Of a stretch of 64,000 nucleotides of DNA, positions 44,118 through 52,600 are shown piece by piece. The notes beneath the pieces were generated by a model. It had not been told where the DNA came from. It worked only from the letters and a program-made list of their open reading frames with translations, and did not search any database. Both the position numbers and the translations under genes were made by a program. Positions within the stretch are counted from its first letter, which is position 1. The number at the start of each line of letters is the position of its first letter. The stretch comes from Peribacillus frigoritolerans (lineage in GTDB: Bacteria; Bacillota; Bacilli; Bacillales; DSM-1321): assembly GCF_040250305.1 (NCBI RefSeq), contig NZ_CP158190.1:652001-716000 (forward strand), written 5' to 3'.

Positions 44118-45284
44118 ATGAAGAAGATTTTGTTTTTACCTCTCTTTCGAATGCAGTCGGGACATCATCAAGTTGCAGAGGCATTGATGGATATGTTAAA
44201 AAAGCATTCAAAAGGGATTACTTATAAAAAAATCGATCTAATCAGTTATACCAATACTTCTCTAGAAAAATTCATCGCAAATAGTTATCTGACATGGATC
44301 CGTTATGCGCCGGAAACCTATAATCTTGCCTATAAGAATCTGTTTTATGTTCACTCGCCAAAGGAAAGTGTATGTAAATGGTATCAGCAATTATTCATGA
44401 ATAAGATGGAACGATTGATAGCAGAAGAGAAGCCTGATTTAATTGTGTGTACACACGGTTTCCCTTCATATCTTTTGAGTCAGTTAAAGATGAAAGGGAA
44501 GTGCAGCACACCGGTAATAAACGTGTACACGGACTTTTTTATTAATAATGTGTGGGGAAGCGAAGGGATAGATGCCCATTTTCTTCCTAGTCAAGAAGTG
44601 AAAGAAAAGCTGATGAGTAAGCGTCAAATACCAAAACAAACGATGATGGTCACTGGCATTCCTGTGCACGAGGAAATCACAAAAAATGCCCGTGTCCAAA
44701 GAAACACAGCACGGCCAAAAGTTTTGATATCCGGAGGAAATAGCGGTCTGGGAGGGATTTTGAACTTAGGTGATGAGTTAAAGAATTCAACCGACTTTGA
44801 TTATTTAGTTCTTTGCGGAAATAACAACAAGCTTTATGAAGAAATCGATACATGGAACTTACCTCATATCAAACCATTGCCTTATATCTCATCAAGGTCT
44901 GAAATGAATAAGCTTTATGAAGAAGTTGACGCAATCGTTACGAAACCGGGCGGTGTCACGATCAGTGAATCATTACGAAAAAGGCTTCCGATTTTTGTTC
45001 ATTCCAGGCTTCCGGGGCAGGAGGAAATTAATCTGCAGTATCTAAAACAACAAGGCCTTGTATTTAAACTTAATCAGAAAACGCCTTTTGAAAAACAATT
45101 GCTGAGTATATTGAAGGATCAGAAAAAAATGAAAAAATGGAACACATCCATAGAGTCTTATCATAAGGAAATAGAGTTGGAGAAACCTGAGGGAATAGTG
45201 GAGGTCATGAAATTGATCCTTAATCTTAATCAAAATGGTACACCTTCCTATCTAGCCCGACAGCCCAAACTTCTTTATAGCTGA
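44118..45284 (+). CDS. MGDG synthase/UgtP-like glycosyltransferase
   Basis: A 388-residue GT28-type enzyme. The N-terminal MGDG-synthase domain has FRMQSGHHQVAEALMDMLKK, and the C-terminal nucleotide-sugar pocket is TKPGGVTISES. Relatives (UgtP, YkoN) add sugars to diacylglycerol on the cytoplasmic side. The start is ATG 44118 after TAGGAGA; the frame is open upstream but without a ribosome site. Together with the deacetylase and DedA genes it suggests making, moving and trimming a surface glycolipid or glycan; that is inference. Confidence 0.82.
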   Translation: MKKILFLPLFRMQSGHHQVAEALMDMLKKHSKGITYKKIDLISYTNTSLEKFIANSYLTWIRYAPETYNLAYKNLFYVHSPKESVCKWYQQLFMNKMERLIAEEKPDLIVCTHGFPSYLLSQLKMKGKCSTPVINVYTDFFINNVWGSEGIDAHFLPSQEVKEKLMSKRQIPKQTMMVTGIPVHEEITKNARVQRNTARPKVLISGGNSGLGGILNLGDELKNSTDFDYLVLCGNNNKLYEEIDTWNLPHIKPLPYISSRSEMNKLYEEVDAIVTKPGGVTISESLRKRLPIFVHSRLPGQEEINLQYLKQQGLVFKLNQKTPFEKQLLSILKDQKKMKKWNTSIESYHKEIELEKPEGIVEVMKLILNLNQNGTPSYLARQPKLLYS

Positions 45285-45334
45285 GATGCATGGTGTTCTC
45301 ACTGGTGAACCTAAATGAAAGAATGAATACGGAA

Positions 45335-45353
45335 GGCTGCTGAATTAGCAGCC
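45335..45353 (+). terminator. weak hairpin after the glycosyltransferase
   Basis: Stem GGCTGCT/AGCAGCC with GAATT loop, 50 bp past the stop and no U-tract. It could be a weak terminator or a leader structure for modA. Confidence 0.35.
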
Positions 45354-45379
45354 ATCTAAAATGAAAGGTCGGAAGAAGA

Positions 45380-46186
45380 GTGACTTTGAAAAAAACATAC
45401 CTTATGATTTTTTCGATTATGCTGCTTGCGGCAGCGGTCGCAGGGTGTTCAAGTGATGAAACGGAAAAAACGGAAATGAAGGCGCAAGCCGGAGGTAAAG
45501 TGGAATTGACGGTTTCCGCAGCTGTAAGTTTGCAAGATGCCTTAAATGATATAAAGAAGTCTTTTGAAAAAGAGAATGCAAATGTGGAAGTTCATTATAA
45601 CTTTGGAGCCTCTGGAGCTCTTCAGCAGCAGATATCCCAAGGCGCACCTGTTGACCTGTTTTTCTCAGCTGCAGAAGATAAATTTGATAAATTAGTAGAG
45701 GAAGATCTAATTGAAGAGAAAAACGGAATCGATTTAGTCGGCAATGACCTGGTGCTGGTGGTGCAAAAGGATTCCAAAAAGGAAATCGGATCGTTGGAAG
45801 ACCTCACGAAGGCCGAAAAAATTTCGATTGGCACTCCAGAGTCTGTACCGGCTGGGCAATATGCGAAACAAACCTTGGAAAACATGAACCTCTTTAAAGA
45901 GGTTGAAGATCGATTGGTATATGCAAAGGATGTCCGGCAAGTTCTTACATATGTGGAAACGGGAAACGTGGACGCAGGCCTCGTCTATAAAACGGATGCG
46001 CTCAACTCATCGAAAGTTGAAATCATTGCAGCAGCCGAGGCGGATTTACACGATCCGATCATATATCCCGTCGGAATGATCAATGACCTGGATCATGCTA
46101 AGGAAGCCAAGCTATTCTATGACTATCTCCAAACGGAAGACTCCATGAAAATTTTTGAAAAATACGGATTTAAAAATTTGAAATAA
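45380..46186 (+). CDS. modA: molybdate ABC transporter substrate-binding lipoprotein, orphan
   Basis: A binding protein of about 268 residues. The signal peptide ends in a VAGC lipobox. VSAAVSLQDALNDI and NFGASGALQQQI are the ModA oxyanion loops that bind molybdate or tungstate. It would normally serve the ModBC channel and ATPase, but the next gene is a VanZ protein on the other strand and a terminator follows at once. Either modBC lie elsewhere or this protein works with another system. GTG 45380 is given; TTG 45386 is possible. Confidence 0.85.
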   Translation: MTLKKTYLMIFSIMLLAAAVAGCSSDETEKTEMKAQAGGKVELTVSAAVSLQDALNDIKKSFEKENANVEVHYNFGASGALQQQISQGAPVDLFFSAAEDKFDKLVEEDLIEEKNGIDLVGNDLVLVVQKDSKKEIGSLEDLTKAEKISIGTPESVPAGQYAKQTLENMNLFKEVEDRLVYAKDVRQVLTYVETGNVDAGLVYKTDALNSSKVEIIAAAEADLHDPIIYPVGMINDLDHAKEAKLFYDYLQTEDSMKIFEKYGFKNLK

Positions 46187-46210
46187 CCACCAATCTGGTG
46201 GTCTTTTTTT
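46186..46210 (+). terminator. rho-independent terminator after modA
   Basis: ACCACC, AATCT loop, GGTGGT, then C and seven T; it starts in the stop codon. Confidence 0.85.
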
Positions 46211-46319
46211 ATACATCTACAGTAATATTAGGTATATTTTCCTTTATATTGAAACCTTATCTCACTTTTATACGTAAGAATAAGAACATGCATGTATTCA
46301 TCTTTCAACATAAGTGGAT

Positions 46320-46416
46320 AATTCGACCCACACGCGAATTAATTCGACCTAAAGCAAGAATAATCGACCCACACGCAAATAATTCGACCCCCAAGCGAAT
46401 AATTCGGCCGCTTGAG
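46320..46416 (+). repeat. five-unit tandem repeat, AATTCGACC type
   Basis: Units of 21, 21, 19, 20 and about 16 bp begin AATTCGACC or close variants (on the other strand GGTCGAATT). They are the reverse complement of the repeat family at 54745 and 41970. The 3' end of the VanZ gene on the minus strand runs through it. Confidence 0.8.
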
Positions 46417-46948
46417 TAAAAAGAACCTTGTGACAAAGGAAGGACAGCAAATTACTGTCCTTTGGCTTGACGTGAATGGTTCCATTCTTTTTGAAAACTG
46501 TGTAAAACAGCTTAATCGGCAGGTATCCTATAATCCCACCTAGAGTATTCAGGATCATATCATCGGTATCAAAACTTCCTAATTCAAATAAAAGCTGAAT
46601 AACCTCATAGGTGAAGCTAATACAGAATGTTGCAATCAAGATCGATCTGGGTAGGGAAAACCTTGTTGATAATAATGGAAGCATGAAGCCAAATGGTACA
46701 AAACCGATGATATTCCCCACTATATTTTCGATCCGGATGGATGTATTTACATCCGCTAAGAAGAGGTAATGGAAAATGGTTTTAAAAGGGATGAAGTTAT
46801 GGGAACCCCAATAGCGGTCATTGAAGGAAAAACTAATATGATCATTCATTTCGGTTATCGAGAAGGTTTTAAATAAAATGAGCTTTGTAAGGATTAATAG
46901 ATAAAGAACCATAAATAACGATAATACAATTTTCACAAAAATTTTCAT
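46349..46948 (-). CDS. VanZ-family membrane protein with a repeat-derived C-terminus
   Basis: A 199-residue membrane protein of about four to five helices. NIIGFVPFGFMLPLL and the FTYEVIQLLFELGSFDTDDM stretch followed by ILNTLGG are the VanZ core. VanZ proteins are linked to teicoplanin resistance, but most family members have unknown roles. The ORF passes through a terminator-like hairpin (AAAGGACAG with CTGTCCTTT near 46437-46461) and ends inside the tandem array, so the last about 22 residues are likely an accidental extension after loss of the original stop. No partner genes. Confidence 0.75.
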   Translation of the reverse strand: MKIFVKIVLSLFMVLYLLILTKLILFKTFSITEMNDHISFSFNDRYWGSHNFIPFKTIFHYLFLADVNTSIRIENIVGNIIGFVPFGFMLPLLSTRFSLPRSILIATFCISFTYEVIQLLFELGSFDTDDMILNTLGGIIGYLPIKLFYTVFKKNGTIHVKPKDSNLLSFLCHKVLFTQAAELFAWGSNYLRVGRLFLL

Positions 46949-47057
46949 GATACAACACCAATATTAAAGTAGGAAATATTTATTATTTTATTATAAATGG
47001 TATATGATGAGTTTAATGTAATATTTTACAAGTTTTTTAGGGCAAGGAGGGGTAAAA

Positions 47058-47429
47058 GTGGAGGAAGCAATAATTGATTTTCTCATTGCAGTTATGTTAA
47101 TTATTGGTTTCACATACGGCCTCATTAGGCAATTTAGACATTGTGTCAGTATCAGGAACGGAAATAAGTCGGAGTATGTACATTACAAGAGGGTATTGAT
47201 TGGAAACTACCTGATTTGCCTGTCCTATTCGGGTTTTCTTTTTTCTTATATTTTGAATTCATTACTATCATCTCGTATTATACCGGCTTCATTTATTACT
47301 AGTGATAATACTAGTTTTTGCTGTTTTGGTTTTCTTGCCATTCTATTAATCGCTAAATTTGGGATTATTCCAAAGGAAAATGAACAAGTTGAATTACAAG
47401 AATACATAGTTGAGAAAGAGGAAATATGA
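47058..47429 (+). CDS. membrane protein, 123 aa, unknown
   Basis: Three predicted membrane helices (about residues 5-25, 50-70 and 85-105) with a basic first loop (RQFRHCVSIRNGNK) and an acidic tail. GTG 47058 follows CAAGGAGGGG. Its stop overlaps the next start by ATGA, so the two products are probably made together. I recognise no family. Confidence 0.6.
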   Translation: MEEAIIDFLIAVMLIIGFTYGLIRQFRHCVSIRNGNKSEYVHYKRVLIGNYLICLSYSGFLFSYILNSLLSSRIIPASFITSDNTSFCCFGFLAILLIAKFGIIPKENEQVELQEYIVEKEEI

Positions 47430-47926
47430 AGAAAATTTCGCTTACCTTATTAATCGTATGTATATCGATCACCTTTCTATTGAATTTTGCCATGCCTGAA
47501 TTTGCTGGCAAAATGAAAGACAATATAAGTTCCATGAATATCCTGTATTCATACAGTGTCACAAAATCATTCTCGGAACAAGTCCAAGAAACGAACGAAA
47601 TGGCATCCGTGCCTTCAGGGAAAACTGAGACCAGGAGCGCCGATTTCCGAAGTGATGTTAAGCTTGAGGGAACTCCGCTGAATATTAGAAGTGTAGTGAA
47701 AGAGAGCTTGAACAAGCCACAGGCGTATAAAACTAAAGAGAAATTAACCGGTCCTGAAAAAGGGTTTTCATACCGGAAATATTATCTTACCAATAATTAT
47801 GATAAAGGAAGATATACAGTCATCCGAACGAATAAAATAACCGGAAAAGAAAAGGTGTATGTCGGAACTTATTATGAGCCGAGTACGCAAGACCCAATCG
47901 TCAAATGGTCACGTGATGAGAATTAA
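47426..47926 (+). CDS. membrane-anchored or secreted protein, 166 aa, unknown
   Basis: An N-terminal hydrophobic stretch (ISLTLLIVCISITFLLNFAM) without a clear cleavage site is followed by a polar, Ser/Thr/Lys-rich extracellular part with a Tyr-rich end (FSYRKYYLTNNYDKGRYTVI). It overlaps the small membrane protein before it, suggesting a pair. No family recognised. Confidence 0.6.
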   Translation: MKKISLTLLIVCISITFLLNFAMPEFAGKMKDNISSMNILYSYSVTKSFSEQVQETNEMASVPSGKTETRSADFRSDVKLEGTPLNIRSVVKESLNKPQAYKTKEKLTGPEKGFSYRKYYLTNNYDKGRYTVIRTNKITGKEKVYVGTYYEPSTQDPIVKWSRDEN

Positions 47927-47966
47927 TGGCTGATAATATCTTCTACATGAAAAGTTGAGTGAATAT

Positions 47967-48488
47967 ATGGAAAAAATAGTGAAGATCGAGGGTTATAACC
48001 CTGATTGGGTTTATGAATTTCAACAGGAAAAAGCGAGGATAATGGGGGTTTTAAAGAACTATTCCCTTTGTGTTGAGCATATTGGAAGTACATCCGTCAT
48101 AGGGTTGGGGGCAAAGCCGATTTTGGACATAATGGCTGGCGTACAGCATTTAGATGAAGCTGACACGTTCATTGAACCATTGAAATCGATTGGGTATGAA
48201 TTTGTCCTGCATAAGGAGTTTCCCGAAAGGCGTTTTTTTAGAAAAGGCCAATGGAGAGCGGGGACACATCATTTGCATATCTATAGATTCGGAAGTGAAC
48301 AATGGAAGAATCAACTTTCATTCAGGGACTATCTAAGAAGCCATCCTGACGTACGTAAACAATATCAGGAATTAAAATTATCCTTAGCTCAAAAGCATCC
48401 TGGGGATATAGTGGAGTACACGAAAGCGAAAGCTCCATTTATATTAAATGTCATGAAGAAAGCGAAATGTCTAAAGGAAGGTACATGA
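47967..48488 (+). CDS. GrpB (UPF0157) family protein, copy 1
   Basis: A 173-residue cytoplasmic protein of the nucleotidyltransferase-like GrpB family. VEHIGSTSVIGLGAKPILDI carries the GS and D-x-D type motif, and RFFRKGQWRAGTHHLHIYRF is the other conserved block. The biochemical role is unknown. ATG 47967 is chosen; TTG 47955 is in frame. It lies just before a second GrpB gene. Confidence 0.8.
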   Translation: MEKIVKIEGYNPDWVYEFQQEKARIMGVLKNYSLCVEHIGSTSVIGLGAKPILDIMAGVQHLDEADTFIEPLKSIGYEFVLHKEFPERRFFRKGQWRAGTHHLHIYRFGSEQWKNQLSFRDYLRSHPDVRKQYQELKLSLAQKHPGDIVEYTKAKAPFILNVMKKAKCLKEGT

Positions 48489-48501
48489 AAGGGATGCTTA
48501 T

Positions 48502-49041
48502 ATGAGAAAGGTCGAGGTCGTACCATATAAGAAAGAATGGTCCAAGCTATTCCATGATGAATGCCATAAATTAAGGGATATTTTCGGGCCTGAAATGATG
48601 AATTTATATCATATTGGCAGTACGGCCATCCCGGCCATCCATGCCAAGCCAGTAATAGATATTTTGGCAGTGGTTAAAGATCTGGAATGTGTCGCTGATT
48701 TTAATAAAGAGATGGAAGAGATAGGGTATGATGCCATGGGCGAGAACGGAATCGGCGGACGACGTTTTTTTCGTAAAGGCGGGGATGAGAGGACGCACCA
48801 TATTCACATGTTTCAAAAAGGACATGAGGAAATAGCCAGACACATCGCTTTTCGGGATTATTTGCTATCACACCGTGATGAAGCACAAAAATATAGTAGG
48901 CTGAAGCAGCGCTTGGCAGCGGAATTCCCAGATGATATTAAAGGATATGTTAACGGGAAAAATGATTTTATCAAAAAGGTTGATGAAAAAGCGAAACATT
49001 GGGCGAAGCGTGGTGATCATCATGTTAATGAAGTGGATTAA
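48502..49041 (+). CDS. GrpB (UPF0157) family protein, copy 2
   Basis: A 179-residue paralogue of the gene before it, sharing YHIGSTAIPAIHAKPVIDIL and RRFFRKGGDERTHHIHMF. Divergence is large, so the duplication is old. ATG 48502 follows AAAGGGA. Its last 20 bases overlap the start of the DUF4937 gene, so the three genes at 47967-49630 look like an operon. Confidence 0.82.
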   Translation: MRKVEVVPYKKEWSKLFHDECHKLRDIFGPEMMNLYHIGSTAIPAIHAKPVIDILAVVKDLECVADFNKEMEEIGYDAMGENGIGGRRFFRKGGDERTHHIHMFQKGHEEIARHIAFRDYLLSHRDEAQKYSRLKQRLAAEFPDDIKGYVNGKNDFIKKVDEKAKHWAKRGDHHVNEVD

Positions 49042-49630
49042 ATGCCAAGTGAATGAGGAAAACAAGCGTTCATTTTCAAAAGCACAAGAGGGATGGGGAG
49101 AATTGCGCAAGTGTGCTGGTTTCATGGGTCAAATCGGAGGGTGGAATAGATATGAACCCTTTGAAGCAGGCGTTCTCTCCGTTTGGAAAGATCTCCATGC
49201 CTATCAAAGTTTCATGCAGCATCCGCATGATGAAATATTCGCCAAGAGTGACCAGGGAAGTACTTATACAAATATTTCTGTCGATATATTCGAGAGTATA
49301 TTCAATATAGGAACAACAGACATTACAGCTTTTTTTTGCAAGGGGAAATTACTGCGAGTGGCTGACTGTTTTGTTGAAGAGGATAAACATGCCCGTTTTG
49401 AGCAGGTGCTAAAAGAAGCAGGGAGCAAGGGCATGCTGTCTGGCGCATTCTGTAGTAAAAGGCAAAACGGCAGATACCTTGTCGCCTCAATATGGGACAG
49501 TAAACATTTACATCAAAGGTATGCGGATAAGGAATTGCCTGCCCTAATAAACGAATCGGGAGTGAACGTTTCAACCCATCGCATTACAGGAAGTTTAATT
49601 GAATTGCATCCAAAGTGGGTGGTCATTTAG
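49022..49630 (+). CDS. DUF4937/YdbC-family protein
   Basis: A product of about 202 residues. The N-terminal half (MKWIKCQVNEENKRSFSKAQ, GGWNRYEPFEAGVLSVWKDL) resembles B. subtilis YdbC, of the DUF4937 antibiotic-monooxygenase-like fold; the C-terminal half looks like a second, weaker copy (RVADCFVEEDKHARFEQVLK, YLVASIWDSKHLHQRY), so it is probably a two-domain version. ATG 49022 or 49028 lies inside the end of the GrpB gene. Function unknown. Confidence 0.7.
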   Translation: MLMKWIKCQVNEENKRSFSKAQEGWGELRKCAGFMGQIGGWNRYEPFEAGVLSVWKDLHAYQSFMQHPHDEIFAKSDQGSTYTNISVDIFESIFNIGTTDITAFFCKGKLLRVADCFVEEDKHARFEQVLKEAGSKGMLSGAFCSKRQNGRYLVASIWDSKHLHQRYADKELPALINESGVNVSTHRITGSLIELHPKWVVI

Positions 49631-49732
49631 AATCGAACATTATCAATCTATCAATTGGAGCTATGGCGTCTTTGATTGGAATGTTAAGGACATATCAGAG
49701 CTCTAAATATATTCTACAGAAGGTGATTACAA

Positions 49733-50488
49733 ATGAAACTAGATTATGATTCACAGTACATCAGGGGCATCTACCTGAATAGAGATCGAATATCTTCATA
49801 TGATCATTTCCCTCTTGGTCTGCCGGTTATCAGGCATCTTCAAGAAGTTGCTTTTCATCCCAGTGTTACCTATGTTATCGGGGAAAATGGAATGGGGAAG
49901 TCCACCTTGCTTGAAGGTATTGCGATTGCGTATGGCTTCAATCCGGAAGGAGGAACGTTGAATTTCAATTTTTCCAATTATGATTCACATTCCAATTTGG
50001 ACGAATACCTCCGTTTGAAAAAAGGTGTGTACAAACCGACGGATAATTTTTTCTTTAGGGCGGAAACCTTTTATAATTTAGCTACGAATATAGAGGAATT
50101 GGACAGGGAGGCATCGTTTGGGTCGAAAATCATTGATTCCTTCGGTGGAAAATCACTTCACCAGCAATCTCATGGTGAATCGTTTTTTTCTGCTTTTGTA
50201 GAACGATTTCAAGGCAATGGATTGTATATCCTCGATGAGCCTGAAGCCGCTTTGTCGCCATTGAGACAAATATCGATGCTGGCCAGGATAAATGAGCTTG
50301 CCAAACAAGGTTCCCAATTCATCATTTCCACCCATTCCCCGATCATCATGGCCTACCCTGATGCTAAAATCCTCCAAATTTCAGATGAGGGAATGAGTGA
50401 GGTGACTTTAGAGGAGTCCAATCACTATTTGTTAATGAAACAGTTTTTTGAAGATAAAGATCGTCTGCTTCATCATCTATTTCAGTAA
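49733..50488 (+). CDS. AAA ATPase (ABC/RecF-like), stand-alone
   Basis: A 251-residue ATPase. Walker A is GENGMGKST (near residue 49), Walker B is GLYILDEPEAALSP and the switch histidine lies in FIISTHSPIIMAYPDAKIL. This matches small ABC-type ATPases of the RecF/OLD relatives (AAA_21/23). A signature-like QQSHGESFF is present in place of LSGGQ. No transporter or nuclease gene is beside it, so its partner is unknown. ATG 49733 follows AAGGTG weakly. Confidence 0.8.
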   Translation: MKLDYDSQYIRGIYLNRDRISSYDHFPLGLPVIRHLQEVAFHPSVTYVIGENGMGKSTLLEGIAIAYGFNPEGGTLNFNFSNYDSHSNLDEYLRLKKGVYKPTDNFFFRAETFYNLATNIEELDREASFGSKIIDSFGGKSLHQQSHGESFFSAFVERFQGNGLYILDEPEAALSPLRQISMLARINELAKQGSQFIISTHSPIIMAYPDAKILQISDEGMSEVTLEESNHYLLMKQFFEDKDRLLHHLFQ

Positions 50489-50549
50489 TTTTCATGACGC
50501 TATTTACAGATACTAATATTCATCTTCAGTATTGGGAAGGGTGTAAATC

Positions 50550-51374
50550 ATGATATTAATTACTGGTGCGACAGGCAACGTAGGAAGGGAAGTCGTGAGG
50601 CAATTAAAAAACGAAGGGGTTTTGTTTGAAACAGCAAGCCACCGGAAAGGCCAAGGTGACCGTTATTTGAACTTTGAGGATGTTTCATCTATTTCCGGAG
50701 CTTTAGAAGGGGTGGACTCCATCTTTTTAATGAGGCCTCCGCAGCTTGCTGATGCAAATAAGTATTTTCGTCCGTTCATTGAAGAAGCGATAAAGCAAAA
50801 GGTGAATCATATCGTTTTTCTTTCCGTACTGGGGGCGGATAAAAACAAGATCGTCCCTCATGCCAAAATTGAAAAACTTATTATCGAATCGAACATTCCT
50901 TATACGTTTCTGCGCCCCAGTTTCTTTATGCAAAACCTACTTACACAGCATGGTGAAGAATTAAGGAAGAAACATGATATATATGTCCCGGCAGGTAAAG
51001 GAAAAACAAGCTTCATCGATGTGCGTGATATTGGTGTCGCTGCAATGAAGACCTTGTTAAATAAACAGCATATATGGAAAGCTTATGACTTAACAGGAAA
51101 TGAAGCATTGTCTTATCAAGAGGTAGCTGAAATCTTCAGTAATAAAACAGGGGAAACCTTCACCTATTCCAATCCAAGCATTTATGAATTTTGGAAAACA
51201 TATAGAAAAAAGGGGATAAGTACAGACAAAATAGTCGTAATGATCGGGATTTACACGACTGCAAAAATCGGCTTGGCGAAACGGGTAACAAGTGACTTAC
51301 ATGATATTTTGGGCCGTGCCCCCATTTCCTTTGCCCAATTTGTACAGGATAGTATGAGCTTATTGAAAAATTAA
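50550..51374 (+). CDS. NmrA-like NAD(P)-binding SDR family protein
   Basis: A 274-residue atypical short-chain dehydrogenase. GATGNVGREVVRQL is the N-terminal Rossmann motif; the classic YxxxK catalytic pair is not evident, as in NmrA/quinone-reductase-type sensors. YTFLRPSFFMQNLL is a family-typical segment. The product may be a reductase or redox sensor. ATG 50550 follows GAAGGG; a good terminator follows the stop. Confidence 0.8.
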   Translation: MILITGATGNVGREVVRQLKNEGVLFETASHRKGQGDRYLNFEDVSSISGALEGVDSIFLMRPPQLADANKYFRPFIEEAIKQKVNHIVFLSVLGADKNKIVPHAKIEKLIIESNIPYTFLRPSFFMQNLLTQHGEELRKKHDIYVPAGKGKTSFIDVRDIGVAAMKTLLNKQHIWKAYDLTGNEALSYQEVAEIFSNKTGETFTYSNPSIYEFWKTYRKKGISTDKIVVMIGIYTTAKIGLAKRVTSDLHDILGRAPISFAQFVQDSMSLLKN

Positions 51375-51376
51375 AG

Positions 51377-51420
51377 AAAACCCCCGACTGCACCGCACAT
51401 TCGGGGTTTTCATTTTTCTG
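51377..51420 (+). terminator. rho-independent terminator
   Basis: GAAAACCCCCGA with TTCGGGGTTTTC and a T-rich tail (CATTTTTC). Confidence 0.8.
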
Positions 51421-51430
51421 GAATTCATTG

Positions 51431-51497
51431 TTGACAGCTAAGGTGTATTACGGGTATAGTACATCTATAAGGTGTATGAACCACTTAGTACATACAC
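51431..51497 (+). promoter_or_regulatory. promoter and operator of the GntR-ABC operon
   Basis: TTGACA at 51431-51436, 18-bp spacer, TATAGT at 51455-51460. Downstream, GTGTATG (51472-51478) and CATACAC (51491-51497) form an inverted repeat that probably binds the GntR product, as in YtrA-type autorepressed operons; GGTGTAT also occurs at 51442 inside the promoter. Confidence 0.7.
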
Positions 51498-51536
51498 GCA
51501 TATCAGACTTTTTTAAATAAATAGGGGGTGGTTTTA

Positions 51537-51917
51537 ATGAACGTAAATACCCGGGAACCGGTATATCTGCAAGTCGTTAGGCATTTTAAAGAACAAATAG
51601 CCATAGGCAAATTCGTAGCTGGACAGGAAATTCCCTCGCGAAGGGAACTGGCGGCTTCACTCAATATAAATCCCAATACCGCTCAAAAAGCGTATAAAGA
51701 AATGGAGGAACAGGGCTTGATTCATACTGAACGAAATTTCCCAAGTCAAATCACGACGAATGAAACGATTTTACAGGCTGTAAGGCAGGAATTGATTCTG
51801 GCAGCCGTTGATTCGTTTGTCGATGCGATTCGTCCGATTAATGTACCAGTTGATGAACTGCTTCGTGTGGTTAAAGAAAAATATTCGGAAGAAATAAGGG
51901 AGGAGGAAGAAAAATGA
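51537..51917 (+). CDS. GntR-family regulator, YtrA subfamily
   Basis: A 126-residue repressor with an N-terminal winged helix (GKFVAGQEIPSRRELAASLN) and only a short helical tail, as in YtrA. NPNTAQKAYKEMEEQGLI is the conserved recognition region. I chose ATG 51537, eight bases after AGGGGG. Its stop overlaps the ABC gene start. B. subtilis YtrA controls an ABC operon induced by cell-wall antibiotics; the same logic is likely here. Confidence 0.86.
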   Translation: MNVNTREPVYLQVVRHFKEQIAIGKFVAGQEIPSRRELAASLNINPNTAQKAYKEMEEQGLIHTERNFPSQITTNETILQAVRQELILAAVDSFVDAIRPINVPVDELLRVVKEKYSEEIREEEEK

Positions 51918-52600
51918 TAGAAGTAAAACGGATTTCCAAGAATTACGGCCGGAAAAAAATCTTGGATAGTGTTTCTTTTACAGCTAATAAAGGGGAAGTC
52001 ACGTGTCTGATCGGGATAAATGGTGTCGGTAAAACAACTACACTCAAAGCGATCATGGGATTGACGCCATATAAAGGTGAAATCCTGATCGATGATCAAA
52101 AGATGACAAAGGACAGTTATGAAAAAATCACCTTCATACCGGACGCACCGACCATGCTTCCGCAAATGACCGTTAAACAGGCAATGGTTTTCATGGAGGA
52201 TTTCTATACCTCCTGGAATCCGGAAAGAGCTAACCAACTAATGGGGTTTTTCAAGCTTAAAGAGGAGAATCGCATTTCGGAATTGTCAAAAGGGAATACA
52301 GCTAAGCTCAACCTGATGCTTGGTTTGTCCCTTGACGTGGATTATGTATTGATGGACGAACCATTTTCAGGCATCGATATGTTTAGCCGCGAGCAAATCG
52401 CCGATGTCTTTGCGAGCCACCTTATTGAAGATAGGGGAGTCATCATCACGACCCATGAAATCGGTGATATTGAACATATAATCGATAAGGTCATTTTATT
52501 GGATAACGGTACAGTGCTTAAAGAGTTCAATACCGAAGAAATGCGTGAAGAGGAAGGAAAATCGGTAGTCGATGTAATGAGAGAGGTGTATCAATCATGA
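51914..52600 (+). CDS. ABC exporter-type ATPase (YtrB-like)
   Basis: A 228-residue ATPase. Walker A is GINGVGKTT, Walker B is VLMDEPFSGIDM and the switch is TTHEIGDIEH. The signature is LSKGNTAKL instead of LSGGQ, typical of YtrB-type ATPases. It overlaps both neighbours by 4 bp. It should pair with the next gene. Confidence 0.86.
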   Translation: MIEVKRISKNYGRKKILDSVSFTANKGEVTCLIGINGVGKTTTLKAIMGLTPYKGEILIDDQKMTKDSYEKITFIPDAPTMLPQMTVKQAMVFMEDFYTSWNPERANQLMGFFKLKEENRISELSKGNTAKLNLMLGLSLDVDYVLMDEPFSGIDMFSREQIADVFASHLIEDRGVIITTHEIGDIEHIIDKVILLDNGTVLKEFNTEEMREEEGKSVVDVMREVYQS

